In this document: positions 20,068 through 28,995 of the stretch, in pieces
Numbering within the stretch: the stretch's first letter is position 1
Layout: the number at the start of each line of letters is the position of its first letter
Assembly (NCBI RefSeq): GCF_003601985.1
Contig: NZ_QZXA01000012.1
Span: 1-64,000 of the forward strand
Source of the DNA: Mesorhizobium jarvisii
GTDB lineage: Bacteria; Pseudomonadota; Alphaproteobacteria; Rhizobiales; Rhizobiaceae
Direction: 5' to 3'
DNA length: 64,000 bases
The notes under the pieces: generated by a model
Seen by the model: only the letters and a program-made list of their open reading frames with translations
Told to the model about the DNA's origin: nothing
Databases searched by the model: none
Program-made: the position numbers and the translations under genes

Positions 20068-21382
20068 GCGCGCCCCGCTCAGCGACGCGTTCACGCGCGA
20101 CGGCGTGGCGACGGCCGTCGCCGCACTGCTGTTCACCGTCATCATGGTGTCCTTCCGCCCGTTCCAGCCGGCCGGCGCCGAGCTGACCGGCGACGGCGGC
20201 GACATCGTCAACCAGCTCGGCTTCGGCTCGCTCGGCGCCGTTTCGATCTTCTCGTTGATGGCCTTTGCCGATCCGCGCATCGTGCGCTCGCTGCTCAGCC
20301 CGTCCTGGGCGCTGATGCTGGGCTTCTTCTTCCTGTCGGTGGTGCTGGCGACCGACCCGCCCTCGGCGATGCGCGCCGCGTCCTTCACCATGATCGGCAT
20401 CCTGACCATGGCAACGATCCTGGCGCTGCCGCGCGATGCCGAGTCCTTCTCGAAAGTCATCGTATTCACCGCCGTGGTGGTGATGGGCCTCTCCTATGTC
20501 GGCCTGATCGTCTTTCCGCACGAAGCGCTGCACACGGCCGATTCCCAGGAGCCCGAACATGCGGGCCTGTGGCGCGGCGTGTTCACCCACAAGAACATCG
20601 CAGGCCCGATCATGGCCTGCTTTAGTTTCGCCGGCCTCTACCTCTACCGGCGCGGGCAACGCTGGTGGGGCGCGGGTATCTTCTGCGCCGCGATGATCTT
20701 CATGCTGCACACCGGCTCCAAGACCACCGCCGGCCTGGTGCCGTTCTCAATCCTGATCGTCGTTCTGCCGAGCCTGATGGGCATGCGGCTCGGCACGCCG
20801 ATCCTGTTTACGCTGGCGATCATCGCCACCGCGGTCGGCACGCTGGGCATCGTCTTCCTGCCGCCGGTGAAGCATCTGGCGGCGATCTATTTTCCCGACA
20901 TGACCTATACCGGCCGCACGACGCTGTGGGAGTTCGCCGGCTCGATGCTGGCGAAGAAACCATGGACCGGCTACGGCTATGAAAGCTTCTGGGGCACGCC
21001 GCTGCTGCTCAACCAGGACCAGCCCTTCGACCGGCCATGGGATATCAGGACCATCGTGCACGGCCATGACGGCTATCTCGACATCGCCGTGTTGATGGGC
21101 ATCCCCGCCCTTTGCGTGGCGGTCTATACTTTCCTGATCGCGCCGCTGCGCGACTACATGCGCATTCCGCTGCGCAAGGAAAACATCTATCTCGGCGACT
21201 TCTTCATGATGGTGGTGCTGTTCACCGCGCTCAACGCTTTCCTCGAAAGCTTCTTCTTCCATCGCGGCGACCCGGTCTGGCTGTTCTTCGTGCTCGGCGT
21301 GCTTGGCCTGAGACAGGTGTCGCTACGGCCGATCCCAGTGCGTAGCTCCAACCGTAACGTGCGATCGCCCGGTCCGTCCTGA
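20036..21382 (+). CDS. O-antigen ligase/polymerase-family membrane protein
   Basis: Multi-pass inner-membrane protein of 448 residues, similar to ExoQ/Wzy-type polymerases and O-antigen ligases. The Wzy_C-like core shows GVFTHKNIAGP, YTGRTTLWEFAGSMLAKKPWTGYGYESFW and HGHDGYLDIAVLMGIP, which carry the conserved Arg and His of this family. It probably polymerises or ligates the repeat unit made by the local transferases. The chosen ATG overlaps the GT2 gene; the longer frame from 19994 lies fully inside it. Confidence 0.86.
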   Translation: MSSIASPRKTERAPLSDAFTRDGVATAVAALLFTVIMVSFRPFQPAGAELTGDGGDIVNQLGFGSLGAVSIFSLMAFADPRIVRSLLSPSWALMLGFFFLSVVLATDPPSAMRAASFTMIGILTMATILALPRDAESFSKVIVFTAVVVMGLSYVGLIVFPHEALHTADSQEPEHAGLWRGVFTHKNIAGPIMACFSFAGLYLYRRGQRWWGAGIFCAAMIFMLHTGSKTTAGLVPFSILIVVLPSLMGMRLGTPILFTLAIIATAVGTLGIVFLPPVKHLAAIYFPDMTYTGRTTLWEFAGSMLAKKPWTGYGYESFWGTPLLLNQDQPFDRPWDIRTIVHGHDGYLDIAVLMGIPALCVAVYTFLIAPLRDYMRIPLRKENIYLGDFFMMVVLFTALNAFLESFFFHRGDPVWLFFVLGVLGLRQVSLRPIPVRSSNRNVRSPGPS

Positions 21383-21442
21383 CGGGGCTTCCCCCCTGAA
21401 CCGTGAGCGTCTATGTCAAAGCCTTCCTTCGGAGGGCTTTCG

Positions 21443-22258
21443 ATGACGATCAGGCTTGTTCTCGCCGGCTGCGGCAATATGGGTTACGCCATGCTTTCGG
21501 GCTGGCTGAAATCCGGCAAGCTTGCACCCTCGGCGGTTTTCGTGGTCGAACCCAATTCCGAGCTGCGCCAGCGCGCCGCAACGCTTGGCTGCGCCACATC
21601 AGCGGATGCCAGTGAGATTCCAGGCGACGCCGTGCCCGACCTTGTCGTCATCGCGGTAAAACCCCAGGTGATCCGCGATGTCACCGCCGCCTACAAGCGT
21701 TTCGGCGACGGACGCACCACATTCGTCAGCATCGCCGCCGGCACGCCGGTCGCCACCTTCGAGGACATCCTCGGCGGCCGCGCGCCTGTCGTGCGCTGCA
21801 TGCCCAACACGCCCGCCTCCATCGGCAAGGGCATGATGGTGGTGTTTTCCAACCCGCTCGTCTCGGATGATACCAAGCGCTTTGTCGCCGACCTGCTGTC
21901 GGCCAGCGGCGAAGTGGCCACCATCGACGACGAGGGTCTGATGGATGCGGTGACCGCCGTGTCGGGATCCGGGCCGGCCTACATCTTCCACTTCATCGAA
22001 GCGCTGACCGTGGCCGCCGAGAAGGCGGGCCTGCCGAAGGCAACCGCCAGGCTGCTCGCCATGCAGACGGTCTATGGGGCCGCCTCGCTGGCCGCCGAAA
22101 GCCAGGAGGAACCGGGCGTGCTGCGCCAGCAGGTGACCAGCCCGAACGGCACGACGGCTGCGGCGCTTGGCGTGCTGATGGGCGAAGACCGGCTGACCAA
22201 CCTGCTGACGCAGGCCGTGGAAGCGGCGCGGCTGCGATCGATCGAGTTGGGGAAGTAA
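21443..22258 (+). CDS. proC: pyrroline-5-carboxylate reductase
   Basis: Last step of proline biosynthesis: reduces 1-pyrroline-5-carboxylate to L-proline with NAD(P)H. The 271-residue product starts with the Rossmann motif LAGCGNMGYAML and has VIAVKPQ, VRCMPNTPASIGKG and the C-terminal signature AVSGSGPAYIFHFIEAL. The ATG at 21443 is preferred because GGAGGG lies 8 nt upstream; an earlier ATG at 21413 would add 10 unconserved residues. The next gene converges, with 4 bp between stops. Confidence 0.96.
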   Translation: MTIRLVLAGCGNMGYAMLSGWLKSGKLAPSAVFVVEPNSELRQRAATLGCATSADASEIPGDAVPDLVVIAVKPQVIRDVTAAYKRFGDGRTTFVSIAAGTPVATFEDILGGRAPVVRCMPNTPASIGKGMMVVFSNPLVSDDTKRFVADLLSASGEVATIDDEGLMDAVTAVSGSGPAYIFHFIEALTVAAEKAGLPKATARLLAMQTVYGAASLAAESQEEPGVLRQQVTSPNGTTAAALGVLMGEDRLTNLLTQAVEAARLRSIELGK

Positions 22259-22262
22259 GCGC

Positions 22263-23579
22263 TCAGTACGCCCCGTACAGCATCTCGTCCTGCAGCCGGC
22301 GCAAGGCGAACAGCCTCGTCGTCTGGTCGGGCGCGGCGTTGTCGGCGGTCAGCAGTTCGCCCTTCCTGACCGGTTTCAGCACCTTGCCGCCCTCGAGCAG
22401 GCCGACCGGCACGGCGCGTTGGGCTCGGGCTTCGCCGACGGTCATCGTCCAGGAACGGTAGCAGGTCTCGCCGATCGCATCGAAGGTCTCGCCGGCCGCC
22501 AGGTCCCGCTTGGCGACCGCGCAGACCTCGGCGACCGGCCTTGGCAGCGGCACCATGTCGGGCTTGCCGGAAAGCACGATGCGGGCAGCGGTGAGCGGCA
22601 CTTCCAGCGATGTCAGATGATAGGGCCGGAACAGGCTGTAGTAGGGACCATGGCCGATATGCAGATCGTCCATGCGCTCGATGATGCGCGGATGTGTGGC
22701 CTCGACGATGACGAAGACACCGGGCGCCACACCCTTGCCGATCGTGTAGTCGACGACGCCCTTTTTCAACAACAGTCCGCCATCCTCGCGCGGGATAAGC
22801 ACCTTGACGAGATCGTCGCGGTCGGCCTTCGGGCCATGCATGCCGGGCACATCGGGCACCAGCCCGGTGGCGTTGGCGATGGCGCACATCTCGACCATGG
22901 TTTTGGAGCCGTCGACGAACTCGACCAGCATGCGCGGGTTCATGTTGCGGCGGATCGCTTCCTCGCGATAGTCGTCGGGCATGGCGTCGTGGTTGAGCGG
23001 GTTGTTCTTGCCCTTGCCGGCCGAGACGATGGTCAGGCCGAGGGCGGACGCGAACTCGATCAGTTCCATGCAGCTCGACGGCTCGTCGCCGGCGCCAACC
23101 GAATAGACGACGCCAAGCCGGTCGGCCTGCTGCTTCAGATAGCACCCGATGGTGACGTCGGCCTCGACATTCATCATCACCAGATGCTTGCCATGCTCCA
23201 TCGCCATCAGGTCGAAATCGGCGGCGACGCCCGGTTTTCCCGTGGCGTCGATGACGACGTCGATCAGTGGATTGGTGACCAGCAGCTCATTCGAGGTGAC
23301 GGCGATCTTTCCTGCCTCGATGGCCGCGGTGACTTTCGACGCCGCGTCTGCCTCGACTGCCATCGCCTCGTCGCCATAGGCGATGCGGATGGCGTCACGC
23401 GCGGTGTGCGGGCGCCGGGTGGAGACGGCGCAGACCGAAATGCCCGGCATCAGCATGCCTTGCGTGACGAGGTCTGTTCCCATCTCGCCCGAACCGATAA
23501 CACCGATGCGCACCGGACGACCGTCGGCGGCACGGCTGGCGAGATCGCGGGCAAGTCCGGTCAAGGCGACATTGGTCAT
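22263..23579 (-). CDS. NAD(P)-dependent oxidoreductase with C-terminal SAF domain
   Basis: Cytosolic protein of 438 residues. An N-terminal Rossmann domain (RIGVIGSGEMGTDLVTQGML), resembling homoserine dehydrogenase, is followed by a catalytic region with VVIDATGKPGVAADF and GVVYSVGAGDEPSSCMELIEFA. The C-terminal SAF-like domain ends LLEGGKVLKPVRKGELLTADN. Relatives occur in sugar-acid and sugar-alcohol catabolic loci, but the substrate is not known. The start is assigned at MTNVALTGL; a GTG at 23591 is also in frame and neither has a strong Shine-Dalgarno. Confidence 0.8.
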   Translation of the reverse strand: MTNVALTGLARDLASRAADGRPVRIGVIGSGEMGTDLVTQGMLMPGISVCAVSTRRPHTARDAIRIAYGDEAMAVEADAASKVTAAIEAGKIAVTSNELLVTNPLIDVVIDATGKPGVAADFDLMAMEHGKHLVMMNVEADVTIGCYLKQQADRLGVVYSVGAGDEPSSCMELIEFASALGLTIVSAGKGKNNPLNHDAMPDDYREEAIRRNMNPRMLVEFVDGSKTMVEMCAIANATGLVPDVPGMHGPKADRDDLVKVLIPREDGGLLLKKGVVDYTIGKGVAPGVFVIVEATHPRIIERMDDLHIGHGPYYSLFRPYHLTSLEVPLTAARIVLSGKPDMVPLPRPVAEVCAVAKRDLAAGETFDAIGETCYRSWTMTVGEARAQRAVPVGLLEGGKVLKPVRKGELLTADNAAPDQTTRLFALRRLQDEMLYGAY

Positions 23580-23667
23580 GCGTGAGATGTCCACAGTTTC
23601 TTGATTTTGGATGCGGCAATAGCAGGGAACCACCCGCTTTTGCCAACGAAACCGTTCGAACCTGGCT

Positions 23668-25062
23668 TCAGACCACCCTGACGTAACTCGTCATGCCCGA
23701 TTTCTGGTGCTCGATGATGTGGCAGTGCAGCAGCCAGTCGCCGGGATTGTCGGCGACGAAGCCGAGCTGAACCTTCTCGTTGGGCTGGATAAGATAGGTG
23801 TCGGAAATCAGCGGCTGCACCGGCCGCGTCGAGGACGACAGCACCTTGAAGCTCATGCCGTGCAGATGCATCGGATGCGATTGCGGCGTCAGGTTCTCCA
23901 TGTCGATGACATAGCTCTTGCCGAGCTTCAGTTCGGCCAGCGGCGCGGTCGGATCGGATGTATCGCCTGGCCACGGCACCTTGTTGATGGCCCAGAAACT
24001 GTAGCCTAGCGAACCGCAGATGCCGTCGCTCGGGACGTTTTCCGCCGTGGCGCTGAGCGCCAGGGAAATGTGCTGGGCGGCGGCGAGATCGACCTCCGCC
24101 ACCGGATTGACCTCCAGCGGCGCAACGTCGCGAAAATCCCGCTTGAGCGAACTGCCCGTCGCCCGCACGGTCGCCAGGATTTTGGGCCTGGTGCCCCTGA
24201 CATCGCGCAGGCTCACCACCGCGCCTTCCTGGTCGGGCATGCGGATGGCGAGCTCCATGCGCTGTCCCGGCCCAAGCAGCAAGGCATCGGGTGAAAAACG
24301 CTCGGGCACCGGATTGCCGTCCAGCGCCATCACGATCGCCTCGGCGCCGTCGACGCGAAAGGCATAGATGCGGGTGACATCGGTGATGGCCACGCGCAGC
24401 CGCACCAGGCCTCCGGCCGGCGCGTCATGTTGCGGCTGGTCAAGCCAGTTGGCGGTGCGCACGGTGCCGTAGGTGCCGGTTTTCGCGGCGTCGCGCGGCC
24501 GGAACTGGTCGATGAACTGGCCGTCGTCGCCCAGGCGCCAGTCACGCAGATTGAGGACGAACTCGGCGTCGAATTTCGGATCGTTCGGGTTTTCGACAAC
24601 GATCACGCCGGTCAGGCCGTGGCCCATCTGCTCCAGCGTGTTGCAATGCGGGTGGTACCAGAAAGTGCCGGCGTCGGGCGGCGTGAAGGCGTAGTCGAAA
24701 TGGTCGCCGGTGTAGACGTAAGGCTGCACCAGGAAGGGCACTCCATCCATCTTGTTGGGCAGGCGAATGCCGTGCCAATGGATGGTCGTGGGATCATCGA
24801 TGGCGTTGACCAGGCGCGCCGCGAAGGGTTCGCCCTTCCTCATCCTCAGCACTGGCGGCATTCCGGCATTGCCATAGGTCAGCACATTGTTGGTCGGGCC
24901 GATATCCATCAGCCTGGCCTGGATTTTGGCCGTCTGCAGCACCACCGGTTCCGGGCTGGCGGCGGCGAGGCTGCCAAGCCTGCCGATGGCCGAGAGCCCC
25001 ACTCCGGTTGCGCCAGCGATGGCGGCCGTTTTCAAGAGCCCGCGGCGTGTCCATCCGGTCAT
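23668..25062 (-). CDS. Tat-exported multicopper oxidase
   Basis: Periplasmic laccase/CopA-type oxidase of 464 residues. The N-terminus has a twin-arginine signal (TRRGLLKTAAIAGATGVGL). All four copper-binding motifs are present: TIHWHGI, FWYHPHC, HPMHLHG and HCHIIEHQKSGM, the last holding the type-1 Cys, two His and axial Met. It should oxidise a substrate, possibly Cu(I) or a phenol, while reducing oxygen to water. It sits alone between unrelated genes, and no copper-regulator gene is visible. Confidence 0.94.
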   Translation of the reverse strand: MTGWTRRGLLKTAAIAGATGVGLSAIGRLGSLAAASPEPVVLQTAKIQARLMDIGPTNNVLTYGNAGMPPVLRMRKGEPFAARLVNAIDDPTTIHWHGIRLPNKMDGVPFLVQPYVYTGDHFDYAFTPPDAGTFWYHPHCNTLEQMGHGLTGVIVVENPNDPKFDAEFVLNLRDWRLGDDGQFIDQFRPRDAAKTGTYGTVRTANWLDQPQHDAPAGGLVRLRVAITDVTRIYAFRVDGAEAIVMALDGNPVPERFSPDALLLGPGQRMELAIRMPDQEGAVVSLRDVRGTRPKILATVRATGSSLKRDFRDVAPLEVNPVAEVDLAAAQHISLALSATAENVPSDGICGSLGYSFWAINKVPWPGDTSDPTAPLAELKLGKSYVIDMENLTPQSHPMHLHGMSFKVLSSSTRPVQPLISDTYLIQPNEKVQLGFVADNPGDWLLHCHIIEHQKSGMTSYVRVV

Positions 25063-25202
25063 TCAGCGCTCCAAATGCAAAGCCTGGATTTATCGTCGCC
25101 TTGGATCACGGGCGAGCCACCAGTGCAAATGCCGATATTGGCACACGGCGTCTGGCCAATGCCATGGCGACGCGGTGGCATCCGCTCGGAAGCCTTCGCC
25201 CC

Positions 25203-26831
25203 CTATTTGAAACTGGCGATGGGCAGGAATTTCACGGCGGAACCTGTGAAGCGGCGGTGATCCGACGTCTGTCCCCGCGGCTGGAATCCGTCGAGATAGA
25301 CCTGCTGCGGGGCCGTGCGGATGAAATTGGCTGCAATGACGGGCGCCGCTGCCGCGCCGGTTCCCCCGGAAATGCCGCGCTCCGCCACGGGCACAATCAC
25401 GGCGGTGGCCTCGGGATCGAGGCGTGGCTGGACACGATCGGCCTTGGGGCTGGTCCTGACACGATCCTCGGATTTCGGTGCCGGAACGGCAACCCGCCGA
25501 GCGGCCGATCCATCAAGGACGGCATCGGGATGGTGCATGGCCAGCAAGGCAGCGACGGCATCGGCGGATTTGACCGCTTCCGGCTGACGCGCCAGGCTTG
25601 CCTCATTCTGCGGCCGCCATGTCGGCAAGGGGACGTTGAGCGCCACCACGTCCGGCGCGCTCGCGGCAGCGGCTTCCGTCTTGCCCAAGGGCATTTCGGC
25701 ATTGGCCACCACCGGCTTGGTCACGGAGGGTTCGGCCTGCGCCGTGGACGCGCGAGCCATCGCGAACGGCGCGGTTTGCGGGCCCGGAATGCTGGCCGTG
25801 GCAACGGCGCGCGGGGCGAAGGCGGGCAACGGCACCGCGCTGGGCGCCATGGCCATGACGATCGCTTCCGGCGTCCTGCCCTTCTGCTCAGCGAGCGGTT
25901 CTTCGGCCGCACCGGCGGAAGCCATCTGGATGTCCGCCCGCTGGGCTGCCTCCGGCGGCACGACGGCGATGCCCTGCCCCGCGGTCTTGGGCTCAACGGA
26001 CTTGGCCGGTTTGCGTGGCGCGGGTGCGGCTTCGGCGATATCCTCGGACTCGTCGGCGCCCCGACCGCCCAGAAGCGTCGCCAGCAGGCCGCGCGACTTG
26101 CGCTGACCGCCGTCGGCGCTTGCCAGCTCGATGTTGGGCGTGCCGGCGGCCTTGCGCGATTTGTAGGCGGCAAGCGCTTGGTCGTAGCCGGGCAGCGGCC
26201 TGCCGTCGCTCGGCACATGCAGCGTGTTGCCGTTCGGGAAGACCCTGGCAAGTTCCTGGCGGCTGATGCCCGGCCAATGCCGCACATTGCCGACGTCCAT
26301 GTGAATGAAAGGCGAGCCGGAGGTCGGGTAGTAACCAACACCGCCGCCCTGCATCCTGAGGCCGATGTCGCGCAGTTTCTTCAGCGGCACATCCGGCAGG
26401 AAGAAATCCATGGCGCGGCCGACCATGTGCTGGCTTTCCCGTGCCACGCCCTTCGAGCGGCTGCGCAGCATGGCGTTGGTCGCCGGCGCGCGATAGGCGC
26501 TGACGACATGGATATAGCCGCTCGAGCCGCTGGCGCGATAGGCCTGCCAGACGAGGTCGAGCAGGCGCGGATCCATCCTGGTCGGCTCGTTGCGGCGCCA
26601 GTCGCGCAGCATGAAGTTGATCTTCTTCAATCCCGCCTGATCGTAGCGACCGTTGCGCTTGAAGACGATCTCGGCCTTCTCGCCGGTATGGAGATGCTGA
26701 ATCTTCAAGGCGCGCGTCTCGGCGAACGCACTGGTGACGCACAGGCAAAGCAACGCGACGACAATGGCCGGCAACCATGTCCAACGATGGGAGGCGCCGG
26801 GCGCGTTCTGTTCGCTTTCAGTCACGTTCAT
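25203..26831 (-). CDS. DUF882/M15-type peptidase-like protein with long disordered tail
   Basis: Exported protein of about 542 residues. A signal peptide or anchor (WLPAIVVALLCLCVTSAFA) leads into a DUF882 domain related to M15 peptidoglycan carboxypeptidases (about residues 45-215). Metal-site residues fit HVVSAYRAPATNAML, ARESQHMVGRAMDFFL and SPFIHMDVGNVRHW. The remaining roughly 300 residues are Ala/Pro-rich and low complexity. A cell-wall function is inferred. ATG at 26831 is used; a GTG three codons earlier is possible. Confidence 0.85.
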   Translation of the reverse strand: MNVTESEQNAPGASHRWTWLPAIVVALLCLCVTSAFAETRALKIQHLHTGEKAEIVFKRNGRYDQAGLKKINFMLRDWRRNEPTRMDPRLLDLVWQAYRASGSSGYIHVVSAYRAPATNAMLRSRSKGVARESQHMVGRAMDFFLPDVPLKKLRDIGLRMQGGGVGYYPTSGSPFIHMDVGNVRHWPGISRQELARVFPNGNTLHVPSDGRPLPGYDQALAAYKSRKAAGTPNIELASADGGQRKSRGLLATLLGGRGADESEDIAEAAPAPRKPAKSVEPKTAGQGIAVVPPEAAQRADIQMASAGAAEEPLAEQKGRTPEAIVMAMAPSAVPLPAFAPRAVATASIPGPQTAPFAMARASTAQAEPSVTKPVVANAEMPLGKTEAAAASAPDVVALNVPLPTWRPQNEASLARQPEAVKSADAVAALLAMHHPDAVLDGSAARRVAVPAPKSEDRVRTSPKADRVQPRLDPEATAVIVPVAERGISGGTGAAAAPVIAANFIRTAPQQVYLDGFQPRGQTSDHRRFTGSAVKFLPIASFK

Positions 26832-27039
26832 GCCTTGCACATTGTTCTTGTTTCGGGCGATTTGACGACTTCGCCGGAGGCGGAGCCTTCTTTTCGAAAC
26901 CTGGACACGCAGGCTTCGCCGGCTAGGCGGGCATCCGTCCTACGAACTCGTCCTGTCGATGAACAGCATCTTGGTTAACGAATCGTGTTCGCGCCGGGAA
27001 CGAACCTTCCCTACCCCGGAGTGACTTCAACCGACCGCT

Positions 27040-28182
27040 TCAGCGGAACAGATATTTCGAGACTTCCGGATTGCCGCGCCGCCACATCACATTGTCCAGG
27101 AAGTAGTGGTGCACGTTGATGAAGATCCAGGCGATGAAGAGGAAGAGCGACGAGCCGAGCACCGCCTTGTTGTAGGGAACCATGGCCGTCAGCGCCATCG
27201 GCACCAGCCAGAAACCGAGCGCCCCAAGAATCCCGCCGAAGACCACGAACGCCAGCACGCGCAGCCTGTACAGCGGTCCAAGAACGGACAGGGCCTTCAA
27301 TGCCGGCCTCTCGACGGCATCCGCACGGTCGCGCTCGACATTGGTCTGGTAGCGCCAGACCACGGCCAGGTACTGCAACGAATGCATCGCCGGCACGACG
27401 AGCAGCCAGAGCGGGTTCAGCGTCACGAACAGGATCCAGGCATAGAGGGACACGACGTAGGCGACGACGCCATTATAGGGCAGCGCCCCACCATGTTTGC
27501 GCCAGCGGTTGATGAACATCACCGCGGTTGCCGCCGAGGAGGCGGCGGCGATCGACATGGCGATGGTGATGAGCCATGGCGGGACCGCGAAAGTGTAATA
27601 GTCCAGGCCCCAGAACTGCCTTTGGGTGATTACCACGTTCGTCTGAAGCCAGGCGAACAGCCACACGGCATATCCATTGAACAGCAACACCTTCTTGTCC
27701 TGATCACTGAAGAATTTGCGCTTTAGCACGGCATCCACCATCAGCATGCCATAGCCTTGCTTGACGTAATGCCAGCCGACGAAAAAGCCCATCGCGTTTG
27801 TCGCATTGCCCAGCAGGCGGGCGTTGCCCGTCAGCGCGCCGTAGGCAAAGAAGGCAATCATCGCCAGCGGGACGACGATGCCCGCGAGAATATAGCGTAT
27901 CTGAAGGCTCCGGCCGTAACCCTCGCCGCGCACCTTGCGCGCGAAATTGCGATAGAAGATCTGGTACGAATGACCGAAATGCGGCTGGTTTATCAGGTGC
28001 GAGAGCAAGAACATCGTCAGCGTCACGGTGGCTTCATACCGCAGCGGCAGGAAATACAGGACCGGCAGGATGAGAAGCGCGCTTCCGCCAAGCATGAAGA
28101 AGTCGATGAACGGCCCGAAGAGATATTTTTGCGGGGCGGTCGCGACTGAAGCCGGGGCATCCGCCGAAAGGTGAAGTGCCAT
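27040..28182 (-). CDS. polytopic membrane protein with conserved-looking histidines
   Basis: Unrecognised 380-residue protein with about 8-9 hydrophobic segments. Histidines cluster near membrane boundaries: H62, H68 and H71 in SHLINQPHFGHS, H138 in GWHYVKQGYG, H267 in MHSLQYL and the pair H358/H359 in NVHHYFLDNVMWRR. That spacing recalls membrane di-metal enzymes, but I cannot assign it to a family. Its neighbours are lipid-enzyme-like membrane proteins, so a lipid or pigment modification role is a guess. The start codon is well placed, with the product ending at SKYLFR. Confidence 0.75.
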   Translation of the reverse strand: MALHLSADAPASVATAPQKYLFGPFIDFFMLGGSALLILPVLYFLPLRYEATVTLTMFLLSHLINQPHFGHSYQIFYRNFARKVRGEGYGRSLQIRYILAGIVVPLAMIAFFAYGALTGNARLLGNATNAMGFFVGWHYVKQGYGMLMVDAVLKRKFFSDQDKKVLLFNGYAVWLFAWLQTNVVITQRQFWGLDYYTFAVPPWLITIAMSIAAASSAATAVMFINRWRKHGGALPYNGVVAYVVSLYAWILFVTLNPLWLLVVPAMHSLQYLAVVWRYQTNVERDRADAVERPALKALSVLGPLYRLRVLAFVVFGGILGALGFWLVPMALTAMVPYNKAVLGSSLFLFIAWIFINVHHYFLDNVMWRRGNPEVSKYLFR

Positions 28183-28352
28183 GATGCCTTCTCCCCCTGT
28201 GGTGGTCTATTTAGCCATCGACCCGCTTATCCGGCAAGGTGTCGGCGCAGCTATCACGATGGCTATCCCATCAAGTATCCGGTACGTGAACCATTTCACC
28301 GACATGATCGCCGGGGCTTGCCTCTCATTGTTCTGGAAGCGTGGCGGTCTTA

Positions 28353-28920
28353 TCACTGGCCAGGTGCTGGCACTTCCGAACGACGATAACGCGGCAGAAG
28401 CATCGGAACGCGCCGAGCATATTCATCATATTCGGAGAACGTCTGCCGAAGGATACCTTCCTCGTTCCGTGCACGTCGATACTGCAGAAGAAATTGGACC
28501 GCGCCTAACGCCACCATCAACACCGATAAATGCGAAAGGATCATCCCAAGAATGAACGTCGCTCGCAGATGTAAAGCGGATGGCGAACAATGGAATATGG
28601 GCCAGAGGCAACCAACTGCCGGGCCGTAGCCATAATGGAGACGAGCGGCCGAGCCAGTAAAGGCAAAACACGGAGCCCACCATGCCGATGAAAATCAGGC
28701 ACAGCGCCACCATTTGCGCTGCCTCGCTTTCCAGTGGTGGGGTCACAAACGTTGCAATGATCATCAGGAAAGTTCCGGCTACAGAAGTGACCCTTGGCTC
28801 GATTCCCTGCGCGGTTCCTTTTGGCGGGAGGCGGCCGACCGTCAGGAAAGCCTGCAGGGCGGCGGCAGCGGCAATGGTGTCTCGGCGTCTTGGTACTGAG
28901 AAGGTGACGATGACAGTGAG
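28353..28920 (-). pseudogene. decayed isoprenylcysteine methyltransferase-like copy
   Basis: Three frames on the minus strand together match the intact methyltransferase-like protein encoded at 30121-30840. Frame A gives GTAQGIEPRV and LYWLGRS (intact: KTARGIEPRV, LWWLGRS). Frame B gives TARQLVASGPYSIVRHPLYIC (intact: QARRLVTAGPYQIVRHPLYAC; one residue trimmed here). Frame C gives LQYRRARNEEGILRQTFSEY (intact: FQYRRLINEEKVLRAAFSEY). The joins require single-base deletions near 28638 and 28563. A TGA closes frame A just upstream of 28920, so the N-terminal part and start are lost. A non-functional paralogue is the best reading. Confidence 0.8.
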
Positions 28921-28981
28921 CGGTCAGGCGACATGGCTCCAGGTCATAGAGATCATCATCCTGGCCGATCTGGGCGTATAC
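28913..28981 (+). pseudogene. inverted relic of the sterol-desaturase-like gene
   Basis: The plus strand encodes TVSGQATWLQVIEIIILADL followed by GVYA. The intact desaturase-like protein on the minus strand at 30812-31609 has TVSSQPVWLQVIEIIVIADF then GFYA. About 23 codons match, then similarity stops abruptly. The relic lies next to the decayed methyltransferase copy but in the opposite orientation, so a duplicated segment has been rearranged. It has no coding capacity of its own. Confidence 0.75.
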
Positions 28982-28995
28982 GCCTCGGGGGACGA

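Noticed and set aside
25008..26978. 656-codon plus-strand frame opposite the DUF882-like gene
   Set aside because: The opposite strand encodes a signal peptide and a DUF882 domain with metal-site residues; this frame is low-complexity.
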